A stretch of 64,000 nucleotides of DNA from Chryseobacterium gleum (GTDB taxonomy: Bacteria; Bacteroidota; Bacteroidia; Flavobacteriales; Weeksellaceae). This document shows positions 8,089 through 16,348 of this stretch, one piece after another (position 1 is the first letter of the stretch; each line of letters starts with the position of its first letter). Position numbers and translations under genes: made by a program. The stretch is from positions 2,914,001-2,978,000 of the forward strand of contig NZ_LR134289.1 in assembly GCF_900636535.1 (NCBI RefSeq), read 5' to 3'. The notes under the pieces were generated by a model. The model had not been told where the DNA came from and did no database searches. It saw only the letters and a list, made by a program, of their open reading frames with translations.

Positions 8089-8823
8089 TCAATACTCTAT
8101 ATTAAGTAACTTCGATAATTCTTTGTAGATATTTTCTTCAAAGTCATTTGGTTTTACAGTAATTGCTCGTGAAAATGTTCCTTTGTCAAAAGTAGTATTA
8201 TATTCATTTTCCATAGCCTCAATAATTGTGGTATCCTGATAATCGGGGTTGATGATATGATTGTCCTTCAAGAATCGGTGTATTCTTATGAATGAAGATT
8301 TCTGATCTACCAGCAGGTTATGATTTTCATCGATGAATTTTTTGTCTTTTAAAAAAGCGAGGAAAATTTTTGAACTGTTATCACCAATTATAATATCTGA
8401 TAAAGCAATTTCTCTATTTGTTTTGTGTTTTAGGGCGAAATATAAAAAAAGTGTAGTTTCGGCACCATTTAAAAAATTGCCCTGCAATTTCATCAGATTA
8501 CTTGAACTTAACAGGCTGTTTGATTCTTTTTTATATTGATTAAAACAGTATTGGATCTTTTCTTCAAAATTGTGATTTCTTGATTGATCAATATCTTTGA
8601 AATGAAAACTGAAGAAATTATCTAACTTTTCATATCTAATCAAAAATTCATTTCTCAACTTTTCATCGAGAACGATTTTAGAGGACTTTTGTTGGGCTTT
8701 TTCAATTTTACTTCGCAAACGTTCGTGAATTTTTGGCCTTCTAACCCAGAAATAAATCATCATTGGATAGCTTACAAATTCTTCCCAAAAATTCCAACGT
8801 CCGTAAAGCTTTTTCTGATCCAT
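8089..8823 (-). CDS. Hypothetical element protein
   Basis: A 244-residue, mostly helical protein with an aromatic N-terminus (WNFWEEF, YFWVRRP, residues 10-30) and no clear signal peptide. It starts at ATG 8823, 15 bases downstream of the integrase stop codon, so it is probably co-transcribed with the integrase. I do not recognise the family; a distant relation to RteC-like regulators of Bacteroides elements is possible but not supported by any motif. Position next to the integrase suggests a role in element maintenance or control. Confidence 0.6.
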   Translation of the reverse strand: MDQKKLYGRWNFWEEFVSYPMMIYFWVRRPKIHERLRSKIEKAQQKSSKIVLDEKLRNEFLIRYEKLDNFFSFHFKDIDQSRNHNFEEKIQYCFNQYKKESNSLLSSSNLMKLQGNFLNGAETTLFLYFALKHKTNREIALSDIIIGDNSSKIFLAFLKDKKFIDENHNLLVDQKSSFIRIHRFLKDNHIINPDYQDTTIIEAMENEYNTTFDKGTFSRAITVKPNDFEENIYKELSKLLNIEY

Positions 8824-8838
8824 AATCTAAATTATTGA

Positions 8839-10080
8839 TTATTTAAAAACTTCATTCATATAGTTGATCTTATCATCTTCACTTGGTCTGTAGTAGGCAT
8901 TAAAGACTTCTAAACTGGTGTGACCAGTGTAGCTCATAATTACTTTATCCGGAACTCGTTTGTTCTTCATTATAGTGATGAAACTTCTCCTTGCTGTATG
9001 TGAGGAAATTCTTGTCCAAAACTCAGCTTTTTGGTCTACCAACTCATCACCATACTTCATAGTCTTCTTTATTTCATCAGTAAATTCCAGCTTTTTAAAA
9101 ACCTCTTTAATATATTCATTCATCTTTTGATTTGTAATACTTGGAAGATTATAATCATACTTTTCAAGTATTGATTTAGAAATACTGTTTAAAGGAATTG
9201 CTAAGTTTTTAGATTTACTTTTTAAATCAATAACCCGTATGAAATTACCATCAACATCACTTCTTGAGATCGTGCTGTAATTGCCAAACCTCATTCCTGT
9301 AGTGCATCCAAAAACAAAAAGGTCACGTACCCTTTCCAATCTTTTATTATCACTGAAGTCATAATTGTAAATGAGCTCAACTTGTTCATAATTTAGAGCT
9401 ATTTCATCAGTTGTGAATTTCGCAGGTTTTTTAAAAGTAATAAAATTGTTATTGTATGTATATTTTTTATTGAGAGCCCAAAGAAGAAAAGTTTTGAGTA
9501 GACCAACATTTCTATGTAATGTATTTGCAGAATGCTTTTTTTCTTCAATACAATACTTTAAAAACTTATTATAAAGTTTATCATCAAATTTACCTAAACT
9601 GATTTTAACTCTACAAGTACTTTCAAAATCTTCGAGTAAATTCTTATTGCATTTATAACGCTTCAAAGTAGAGTTTGAAATTGAATTTCCAGTATAGTCG
9701 TTTTCTTTCTCATCTAAAAACTCCTGATAAATTCTAAAGAAATCACTTTTAACAGTAATTTTTTTGAACTTTTCATCAAATCTTTGTTTAAGAATATCGA
9801 CGGTAAGTTCTTCATTTATATTCTTATATCGATTAACAATCTCGGTAAAGAAACTGCTGTATCGATCTAATTGCATTTTTACACTTCGATGAATCTCTGC
9901 TCTTTTAGTTCTTCCGTTTAGATCATTTGGTTGCCTACCTTCAAAATCCCATTCGCTTGGCTTTATTTTCTCACCCGTAGAATAGATAAAATTCTTATTT
10001 TCATTGTTGAAAAAAGAACGGAAATAAATCAAAGATTCCTTTGTACCATTGGGTTGCTTAAGTTTAAAAGTGTAGTTCAT
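8839..10080 (-). CDS. Tyrosine recombinase (integrase)
   Basis: A 413-residue site-specific recombinase with the three parts usual in Bacteroidota integrases: an N-terminal arm-binding domain (about 1-100), a SAM-like core-binding domain (about 110-205) and the catalytic domain. Catalytic residues are visible: Arg in GCTTGMRFGN (about 265), the HTARRS motif (about 363) giving His and Arg, then the GHTS motif, and Tyr in NAYYRP near the C-terminus. It starts at ATG 10080, about 130 bases from the putative attachment site at 10211, the standard position for an integrase at the end of its element. It would insert and excise the element. Confidence 0.92.
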   Translation of the reverse strand: MNYTFKLKQPNGTKESLIYFRSFFNNENKNFIYSTGEKIKPSEWDFEGRQPNDLNGRTKRAEIHRSVKMQLDRYSSFFTEIVNRYKNINEELTVDILKQRFDEKFKKITVKSDFFRIYQEFLDEKENDYTGNSISNSTLKRYKCNKNLLEDFESTCRVKISLGKFDDKLYNKFLKYCIEEKKHSANTLHRNVGLLKTFLLWALNKKYTYNNNFITFKKPAKFTTDEIALNYEQVELIYNYDFSDNKRLERVRDLFVFGCTTGMRFGNYSTISRSDVDGNFIRVIDLKSKSKNLAIPLNSISKSILEKYDYNLPSITNQKMNEYIKEVFKKLEFTDEIKKTMKYGDELVDQKAEFWTRISSHTARRSFITIMKNKRVPDKVIMSYTGHTSLEVFNAYYRPSEDDKINYMNEVFK

Positions 10081-10145
10081 CAGGTGCCAGTTTAGGTGCT
10101 ACTTCTTCTATATTTAGACATAAAAACTAAGTATATTAGTTTATA

Positions 10146-10153
10146 CAAATATA
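10146..10153 (-). promoter_or_regulatory. Candidate -7 box for the integrase gene
   Basis: On the minus strand this reads TATATTTG, matching the Bacteroidota -7 consensus TAnnTTTG. It lies 66 bases upstream of the integrase start. No good -33 TTG was found. Confidence 0.35.
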
Positions 10154-10210
10154 GCTAAAATACTGATAAATAGACATATTACATATTTTGAAATATGTTA
10201 AAATATAGTA

Positions 10211-10233
10211 GGTTCGAAAACCTCCAACTCCAC
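10211..10233 (+). other. Putative attachment site: 3' end of a tRNA or tmRNA gene
   Basis: The stretch GGTTCGAAAACC followed by TCCAACTCCAC looks like a T-arm plus the 3' acceptor strand of a tRNA-like molecule. The CTCCA ending is reminiscent of tmRNA. No matching 5' half is present upstream; instead there is element DNA with the integrase. This is the usual footprint of an element inserted into a tRNA/tmRNA 3' end, where the intact gene is rebuilt at the far end. A terminator hairpin follows at once, as after a real RNA gene. Which RNA gene it is cannot be decided here. Confidence 0.6.
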
Positions 10234-10262
10234 AAAACCATCGATTTCTCGATGGTTTTTTT
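10234..10262 (+). terminator. Rho-independent terminator of the interrupted RNA gene
   Basis: The stem CCATCGA (10238-10244) pairs with TCGATGG (10249-10255) around a TTTC loop, with an A-run before and a T-run after. It directly follows the tRNA/tmRNA-like 3' end and probably terminated the original RNA gene. Confidence 0.8.
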
Positions 10263-10575
10263 ATTACATTCTAATATTTAGAATATTCTATGCATTATAT
10301 ACTATATATAAGTATGTTTCAAAAAGTAAAAAACCTATTTAGCTAAATAAATAGTTAATTGTAAGATGATATTCTGAAAACTGAGTCCATAAGATGGAAA
10401 TTAAAAGCATATCATTCCGGGACTCTTCCAGTCTTTCTAAATAATGATTTTACATTCATCTTCTGATAATAAATATAACCTACTGAAAACTAAAACACTA
10501 AAACTCCACAACCCAAAATAAAACCTTCTGGTCCACAAAAAAGACTAAAAAAATGTTTTATCGTAAAGAATTTTA
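10263..10575. other. Non-coding gap between the element junction and acpP
   Basis: About 310 bases of AT-rich DNA with no credible ORF, no strong hairpin and no RNA gene that I recognise. Only the acpP promoter box at its right end can be supported. Confidence 0.6.
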
Positions 10576-10583
10576 TATATTTG
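10576..10583 (+). promoter_or_regulatory. -7 promoter box of acpP
   Basis: TATATTTG fits the TAnnTTTG consensus of the Bacteroidota primary sigma factor, 31 bases upstream of the acpP ATG. The likely transcript would carry acpP and fabF and perhaps rnc. Confidence 0.6.
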
Positions 10584-10614
10584 CACCATCTAACAATTAA
10601 AAAAATAATTTACT

Positions 10615-10854
10615 ATGTCAGACATTGCATCAAGAGTAAAAGCTATCATCGCTGATAAGCTTGACGTTGAAGAAACAGAAGTAACTCCTGAAGCTAGCTT
10701 CACTAACGATTTAGGAGCTGATTCACTAGATACAGTTGAGTTAATCATGGAATTTGAAAAAGAATTTAACATTCAGATCCCTGATGACCAAGCTGAAAAA
10801 ATTACTACTGTAGGACACGCTATCGCTTACATCGAAGAAGTAGTAAATAAATAA
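10615..10854 (+). CDS. acpP: Acyl carrier protein
   Basis: A 79-residue acidic four-helix protein with the invariant GADSLDTVE motif. Ser37 is the site of 4'-phosphopantetheine attachment. It carries the growing acyl chain through type II fatty acid synthesis in the cytoplasm. Length and sequence are typical. It is followed after 35 bases by fabF, the standard acpP-fabF pair, and this group leads straight into rnc. The -7 box at 10576 supports transcription from here. Confidence 0.98.
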   Translation: MSDIASRVKAIIADKLDVEETEVTPEASFTNDLGADSLDTVELIMEFEKEFNIQIPDDQAEKITTVGHAIAYIEEVVNK

Positions 10855-10889
10855 TATTCTTCAACAAAAAAAGAAATTAAACAAAGTTT

Positions 10890-12134
10890 ATGGAATTAAA
10901 AAGAGTAGTTGTAACCGGATTTGGAGCAATAACACCAATAGGAAATAATGCAAAAGAATACTGGGAAAATCTTGTGAAAGGTGAGAGCGGTGCCGCTCCG
11001 ATTACTCTTTTTGATGCCACAAACTTTAAAACAAAGTTCGCTTGCGAGGTAAAAAACTTCGATCCGCTACAGCATTTCGATAAGAAAGAGGCTAAAAAAA
11101 TGGACCGAAATACTCAATTGGGACTTGTTGCTGCAAGAGAAGCAGTAGCGCATTCCGGAATTATTGAAGATAATGTAGATAAAAACAGAGTCGGTGTAAT
11201 CTGGGGTTCCGGAATCGGAGGATTAGAGACTTTTGAAACTGAAGTGTTAGGATGGGCCAATACGGAAATTCCGAGATTCAACCCTTTCTTTATTCCTAAA
11301 ATGATTGCGGATATTACTCCTGGACATATTTCAATTGAATATGGTTTCCACGGACCTAATTATACTACTGTATCTGCATGTGCATCTTCAGCAAATGCTA
11401 TAATTGATTCCAAAATGCTGATCCAGTTAGGAAAAGCAGACGTGATTGTGTGTGGAGGCTCTGAAGCAGCCGTTACAGCAAGTGGTGTCGGTGGATTCAA
11501 CGCAATGATGGCACTTTCTACAAGAAATGACGATCCAAAAACAGCATCAAGACCATTCGACAAAGACAGAGATGGATTTGTATTAGGTGAAGGAGCCGGA
11601 TGTATCGTTCTTGAAGAATATGAACACGCGGTAAAACGTGGTGCTACAATTTATGCAGAATTATTGGGAGGTGGTTTAAGTGCTGATGCACATCACATGA
11701 CTGCTCCACATCCTGAAGGTCTGGGCGCTTATCTGGTAATGAAAAACTGTTTGGAAGATGCAGGCTTAACTGCTGATGAAGTAGATCATATCAATATGCA
11801 TGGTACTTCTACTCCATTAGGAGACATCGCAGAATCCAATGCAATTTCGAAATTATTAGGCGAGCATGCTTACGATATTCAGATTAATTCTACAAAATCA
11901 ATGACTGGCCACCTTTTAGGTGCTGCAGGTGTTATTGAAGCTATCGCTGCATTGGGAACTATTATTCATGGTACTGTTCCTCCTACCATCAACCATTTTA
12001 CTGATGATGAAAACATTGACAGCAGATTAAACTTTACGTTTAATACCGCTGTAAAGAAAGATGTAAAAGTAGCCATGAGCAATACTTTTGGATTTGGCGG
12101 GCACAACGCTTGCGTTCTATTTAAGAAAATCTAA
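10890..12134 (+). CDS. fabF: Beta-ketoacyl-ACP synthase II
   Basis: A 414-residue condensing enzyme of fatty acid elongation. It joins malonyl-ACP to acyl-ACP with loss of CO2. The Cys-His-His triad is visible: Cys164 in SACASS, His304 in MHGTSTPLGD and His341 in MTGHLLGAAG. Length matches FabF rather than FabB/FabH. It lies between its partner acpP and rnc, with only 9 bases to the latter, so the three are probably one operon. Confidence 0.97.
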   Translation: MELKRVVVTGFGAITPIGNNAKEYWENLVKGESGAAPITLFDATNFKTKFACEVKNFDPLQHFDKKEAKKMDRNTQLGLVAAREAVAHSGIIEDNVDKNRVGVIWGSGIGGLETFETEVLGWANTEIPRFNPFFIPKMIADITPGHISIEYGFHGPNYTTVSACASSANAIIDSKMLIQLGKADVIVCGGSEAAVTASGVGGFNAMMALSTRNDDPKTASRPFDKDRDGFVLGEGAGCIVLEEYEHAVKRGATIYAELLGGGLSADAHHMTAPHPEGLGAYLVMKNCLEDAGLTADEVDHINMHGTSTPLGDIAESNAISKLLGEHAYDIQINSTKSMTGHLLGAAGVIEAIAALGTIIHGTVPPTINHFTDDENIDSRLNFTFNTAVKKDVKVAMSNTFGFGGHNACVLFKKI

Positions 12135-12143
12135 ATTCAATGA

Positions 12144-12908
12144 ATGGAGTTACAGAAATACTTTTCTAAATTCCTTCTCAAAAAAAGAAAAAGACAATTA
12201 ACGGAGAGAGATTATTTTCTCAGTACCGAACTTAAAAAAGTGTTGGGTACAGAGGTACAGAATATTGCTCTTTACCGTGAAGCTTTTTCTTTGAAAAATT
12301 CTTCTAAAAATCAAGACAGTAATTACGAAAGACTTGAATTTTTGGGAGATTCTGTTTTGGGTACAATTATTTCTTGTCATTTGTTCCAGACCTATCCTCA
12401 GGCTAATGAAGGATACCTGACACAAATGAAATCTAAGATTGTTAATAGGAAAAACCTCAATAAATTAGGAGAAGATCTCAAGCTTACCAACCTTTTGCAA
12501 AAGCAAAACAGTTCTTCAGCTTTGGGAGAGAATATCTCCGGGAATTTATTCGAAGCCTTAATAGGTGCCGTTTATTTAGACTTCCATTATGATGCCTGTA
12601 AAAGGATCATTCTGGAAAAATTGCTGACCCCTTCCGAGATCAATAAGCTGGAAAATAAAATTGTAAGCTATAAAGGTCTTCTGCTCGAATGGAGCCAAAA
12701 GAAAAAGGTCAATATAAAGTACGAAACCTGTGAGGAAATACAGGCCAATAAATCTGTTGTATTCAGGTGTCATGTATGGCTGGGAGAAGAGAAAATTGCT
12801 AATGCAACAGAGACTTCCAAAAAGAAAGCAGAGGAAAAGGCAGCACAGAGGGCATTTTATATTTTAAACAAAAAAGAAAATATACTTGGAAATTCAAAAA
12901 CTTTATGA
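12144..12908 (+). CDS. rnc: Ribonuclease III
   Basis: A 254-residue double-strand-specific endoribonuclease that processes rRNA precursors and structured mRNAs. The nuclease domain carries the signature ERLEFLGDSVLG (about residues 63-74) and the second acidic motif GNLFEALIGAVYLD (about 136-149). The C-terminal 70 residues form a dsRNA-binding domain ending in KKKAEEKAAQRA. The N-terminus has a basic extension (LLKKRKRQL). It follows fabF by 9 bases, and its 3' end overlaps the next gene. Confidence 0.95.
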   Translation: MELQKYFSKFLLKKRKRQLTERDYFLSTELKKVLGTEVQNIALYREAFSLKNSSKNQDSNYERLEFLGDSVLGTIISCHLFQTYPQANEGYLTQMKSKIVNRKNLNKLGEDLKLTNLLQKQNSSSALGENISGNLFEALIGAVYLDFHYDACKRIILEKLLTPSEINKLENKIVSYKGLLLEWSQKKKVNIKYETCEEIQANKSVVFRCHVWLGEEKIANATETSKKKAEEKAAQRAFYILNKKENILGNSKTL

Positions 12909-13359
12909 TCTTGATGATATAGAATTTGAAGATATTGCCATAGGACTGGTAAGATTAGCAAAAGATATACCCGCTCATGAGTTTTTCTATAAAATAAATC
13001 AAACCAACAACCTCTGTTTTTCAAGAAAGAAAGATCTTGTCTTTCACGGAGGATATTATGATTATTTTTTTCCAAGATTTGAGGCTTATCACAAGTCTAC
13101 AAAGACCTGTTTTACCTTCATTTCAAATAAATCTTCTGAAAGTAAGCAAAAAAAAATTCAGACAGAACTCTTTACAGAAGAAGAAAACATTAAATTTTTA
13201 TTAAATAATCAGGTAGATGTAGAATATATTTTGCATAGTTCGGAACAGTTTCCTGATTTTTCCGTAATTTTGCTCCCTGAAAATCTTGTGTTTCCAATTC
13301 AAGATTATACACTGAGTTCTGAAGAGGAACTTTATCAAATTATCCAGTATTATGAATAA
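12886..13359 (+). CDS. IPExxVDY-type family protein, function unknown
   Basis: A 157-residue protein found between rnc and pyk in flavobacteria and usually annotated as an IPExxVDY family protein; I rely on this gene order for the name. There is no ATG in the right place. The frame is open back to a TAA at 12865, and the best start is TTG at 12886, which overlaps the end of rnc by 23 bases and suggests translational coupling. Motifs visible are IPAHEFFYKIN near residue 30 and LVFPIQDY near 135. It also overlaps the start of pyk by 8 bases. The function is not known. Confidence 0.75.
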   Translation: MEIQKLYDLDDIEFEDIAIGLVRLAKDIPAHEFFYKINQTNNLCFSRKKDLVFHGGYYDYFFPRFEAYHKSTKTCFTFISNKSSESKQKKIQTELFTEEENIKFLLNNQVDVEYILHSSEQFPDFSVILLPENLVFPIQDYTLSSEEELYQIIQYYE

Positions 13360-14797
13360 GTATTTAAAGAAGACAAAAATTATCGCAACACTAGGACCTG
13401 CTTCATCGTCAAAGGAGGTAATGTTAGATTTAATGAAAGCGGGTGTTGATATTTTCAGAATAAATTTTTCCCATGCAGATTACGACTTAGTCCGAAAAAA
13501 TATTGAAATAATTAGAGAGCTAAACAGCGAGTATGGTTATTCAGTGGGTATTTTGGGAGACCTTCAGGGTCCTAAACTGAGAGTAGGTGTAGTAAAGGAA
13601 GGATCTTACCTTAATCCTGGTGATATTCTTACTTTCACCAATGAAAAGATGGAGGGAGATTCTACAAAGGTATATATGACTTATCAACAGTTTCCACAGG
13701 ACGTAAAAGTAGGGGAAAGAATCCTTATCGATGACGGGAAGCTGGTACTGGAAGTTACTGAAACCAATGAAAAAGATACTGTAAAAGCTAAAACCATCCA
13801 GGGGGGGCCTCTAAGTTCAAAAAAAGGGGTTAACCTGCCTAATACACAGGTATCTCTTCCTGCATTGACAGAAAAGGATATTCAGGATGCCAATTTCATG
13901 CTTGATATGGAAGTTGACTGGATTGCTCTTTCTTTTGTGCGTCATGCTCAGGATATCATTGACCTGAAAGAATTAATTGCAAGCCATCCGAATGGTAAAT
14001 TCAAGACTCCGATTATTGCGAAGATTGAAAAACCTGAAGGGGTTAAAAATATTGACGAAATCCTTCTTGAATGTGACGGATTAATGGTTGCCCGTGGTGA
14101 CCTGGGAGTAGAAGTTCCGATGGAAGAAGTGCCTGCCATTCAGAAAAACCTGGTAGAGAAAGCAAGATTTTATTCCAAACCGGTAATTATCGCTACCCAG
14201 ATGATGGAAACTATGATCAACAGCTTAACGCCAACCAGAGCGGAAGTAAATGATGTAGCCAACTCTGTATTGGATGGAGCTGATGCAGTAATGCTTTCAG
14301 GAGAAACTTCTGTAGGTAGATATCCTGTACAGGTTGTGGAAAACATGGCTAAAATTGTAAAGAATATTGAAACTACTCATTTCTATCAGCATAAAAATGA
14401 GCCTATCGAGAAAGATTATAACTGCATCGATGAGAGATTTATTACAAACAGGGTTTGTCTTGCAGCAGTAAGAATTGCCAAAACAACAAACGTTTCTGCT
14501 ATTGTAACACTTACTCATTCAGGATATACGGCTTTCCAGCTGGCAGCACACAGGCCAAACTCACACATTATTGTATACAGTGGTAACAGAAGAGTGATTA
14601 CAATGCTGAACCTGCTTTGGGGTGTCCACGCCTATTATTATGACATGAAGAAGTCTACAGATGAAACAATCATCCAGGTAAATATGCTGACTCATAATTA
14701 TGGTTATATTGAGACAGGAGACTTTGTAATCAATATCAATGCTACTCCATCATATGAAGGTGGAAAAACAAATACACTGAGATTGACGACAGTATAA
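13352..14797 (+). CDS. pyk: Pyruvate kinase
   Basis: A 481-residue glycolytic enzyme converting phosphoenolpyruvate and ADP to pyruvate and ATP. Family marks seen are KIIATLGPAS (N-terminus), RINFSHA, GDLQGPKLRVG, the active-site strand IIAKIEKPEG (about residue 222), VARGDLGVEVP (about 247) and MLSGETSVGRYP (about 313). The C-terminal regulatory domain is present, so the protein is full length. It overlaps the preceding unknown gene and is followed by a strong terminator, so it ends the acpP-fabF-rnc-pyk group. Confidence 0.97.
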   Translation: MNKYLKKTKIIATLGPASSSKEVMLDLMKAGVDIFRINFSHADYDLVRKNIEIIRELNSEYGYSVGILGDLQGPKLRVGVVKEGSYLNPGDILTFTNEKMEGDSTKVYMTYQQFPQDVKVGERILIDDGKLVLEVTETNEKDTVKAKTIQGGPLSSKKGVNLPNTQVSLPALTEKDIQDANFMLDMEVDWIALSFVRHAQDIIDLKELIASHPNGKFKTPIIAKIEKPEGVKNIDEILLECDGLMVARGDLGVEVPMEEVPAIQKNLVEKARFYSKPVIIATQMMETMINSLTPTRAEVNDVANSVLDGADAVMLSGETSVGRYPVQVVENMAKIVKNIETTHFYQHKNEPIEKDYNCIDERFITNRVCLAAVRIAKTTNVSAIVTLTHSGYTAFQLAAHRPNSHIIVYSGNRRVITMLNLLWGVHAYYYDMKKSTDETIIQVNMLTHNYGYIETGDFVININATPSYEGGKTNTLRLTTV

Positions 14798-14830
14798 GCA
14801 ATAAACAAAATTACTTTTGTAAAAACATAC

Positions 14831-14866
14831 AAAAACTCCCGAGAATCACTTTCCGGGAGTTTTTAT
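14831..14866 (+). terminator. Terminator after pyk
   Basis: The stem ACTCCCG/CGGGAGT (within 14831-14864) is flanked by an A-run and a T-run, so it can work in both directions between pyk and the converging aldehyde dehydrogenase gene. Confidence 0.85.
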
Positions 14867-14918
14867 TTATAGTGTAAAGTATACTATTAACTTATAAAGG
14901 ATGACATCCGTATATATT

Positions 14919-16211
14919 TTAATTACCTACAATAGTTTTAGCTGTTACAAATTCTTTCAAGGCTAACAGAGACAATTCTGTTCCATATCCTGAAGCTTTT
15001 GTTCCTCCAAACGGAAAACGCGGATCAGAGCTTGTCATTCTGTTAATGTTGACCGTTCCAGATTCAAGGTTTTCAATAAAGAATAACTGACGTTCTTTAT
15101 TTTTGGTCCAAACAGAATTGGAAAGTCCAAAAGGAATATCATTCGCCATTTGTAAAGCTTCTTCGTCATTTTTTGCAGTCATTACCATACCAAGCGGTCC
15201 GAAAAGCTCTTCTTTTAAGATGGGATTCCCTTCCTGAACTCTGATTAAACCTGGTTTAAATTCATTTTCTGAAACTCTTTCCAAAGGAATAATAATCTCT
15301 GCACCATTTTCCAATGCTCTGTTGAACTGGGCTTCCAGCTGATCTGCCAGGTCGGGTCTTGCCATTCCTGCTAATTTTGTTTCTTTATCTAAAGGATCTC
15401 CAATCTCATATTTTTTATATTCTTCAATGAAAACAGGTAAAAACTGATCTTCAATCTTTTCATCAATAATAAATCTTTTAGCTGCAGTACAGGTTTGCCC
15501 GCAATTTTGAAGCCTTGATTTTGCTCCTGCCTTTGCAGCCTCTTCCAGATCAGCATCTTCAAAAATGATAAAAGAATCACTTCCTCCCAGTTCAAGTAAA
15601 GATTTCTTGATATTTAATCCTGCTATTGAAGCTACTTCACCGCCTGCTTTTCCACTACCTGTCAAACTCACTCCTTTTACAGTGTCATGCTCAAGGATTT
15701 CTTTTACATCCTTGTGTCCCACTTCAAGATTCTGGAAAATCCCTTCCGGGAAACCAGCTTCCAAAAGAACATCTTCGATAGCATTTCCACTTCCGAAACA
15801 AATTGATGCATGCTTTAAAACCACTGTATTTCCAGCCAGAATCGCGGGAATAGCGAATCTCAATACCTGCCAGAAAGGAAAATTCCAGGGCATTACTCCT
15901 AAAATCACCCCTTTCGGAGCATAATGAACTTCAGAGTAAGCAAATTCAGATTCTACTTTTTCAGGTTTTAATATATTTTCTGCAGCTGCATAATAATTCA
16001 TCATTAATGCGCACTTTTCCACTTCAGCAATGGATTCAGAAATGGGCTTATTCATTTCTGTTGTAATGATCCTTCCAAATTTCTCCGAATTATTCTTTAA
16101 AATCTCTGCTGCTTTTGCAATTAACTTCTGCCTTTCCTCAAACGGCACTTTTCTCCACACTGAAAACGCTTTATCTGCTTTAATAAGCTTGCTTTCAATT
16201 AATTGTTCCAT
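14919..16211 (-). CDS. Aldehyde dehydrogenase, succinate-semialdehyde type
   Basis: An NAD(P)-dependent aldehyde dehydrogenase of about 430 residues. The catalytic Cys lies in QNCGQTCTAAKR and the Glu base in LLELGGSD; the NAD-binding motif GSGKAGGEVAS and the C-terminal RFPFGGTKASGYG are also present. The best match is the succinate-semialdehyde dehydrogenase group, but the substrate cannot be proved. The ATG at 16211 gives a protein missing the usual N-terminal 20-25 residues (the INPATGE-type strand). The frame stays open upstream to an ATG at 16307, so the start is uncertain. It is followed upstream by hutG and hutI on the same strand, suggesting amino-acid catabolism. Confidence 0.85.
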   Translation of the reverse strand: MEQLIESKLIKADKAFSVWRKVPFEERQKLIAKAAEILKNNSEKFGRIITTEMNKPISESIAEVEKCALMMNYYAAAENILKPEKVESEFAYSEVHYAPKGVILGVMPWNFPFWQVLRFAIPAILAGNTVVLKHASICFGSGNAIEDVLLEAGFPEGIFQNLEVGHKDVKEILEHDTVKGVSLTGSGKAGGEVASIAGLNIKKSLLELGGSDSFIIFEDADLEEAAKAGAKSRLQNCGQTCTAAKRFIIDEKIEDQFLPVFIEEYKKYEIGDPLDKETKLAGMARPDLADQLEAQFNRALENGAEIIIPLERVSENEFKPGLIRVQEGNPILKEELFGPLGMVMTAKNDEEALQMANDIPFGLSNSVWTKNKERQLFFIENLESGTVNINRMTSSDPRFPFGGTKASGYGTELSLLALKEFVTAKTIVGN

Positions 16212-16348
16212 AATATAAATTTCTGTTTTAAATTCAGCTAATGAATTTATAAGTGCTTTTATTTTAAAGCACGGTGAAATCAGCAAATTCCATTCCTTAG
16301 GGGTCAATAAAATAATGATTTTCTCTATCGGAAGAATATAGCTTTACC

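Larger units (their letters stand above)
1..10233. mobile_element. Right part of an integrative mobilizable element (left end outside the window)
   Basis: The genes from 1302 to 10080 all run leftwards and form a typical Bacteroidota mobilizable-element set: tyrosine integrase, excisionase-like HTH, helicase, Toprim primase and relaxase, plus unknown cargo. The integrase sits beside a sequence resembling a tRNA/tmRNA 3' end at 10211-10233, with housekeeping genes beginning just beyond it. No second copy of that sequence is visible further left, so the left attachment site is probably outside the window. No conjugation (tra/T4SS) genes are visible, so the element would need a helper for transfer. 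Whether the Cas12f-like gene at the left edge is inside the element is an inference. Confidence 0.7.
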
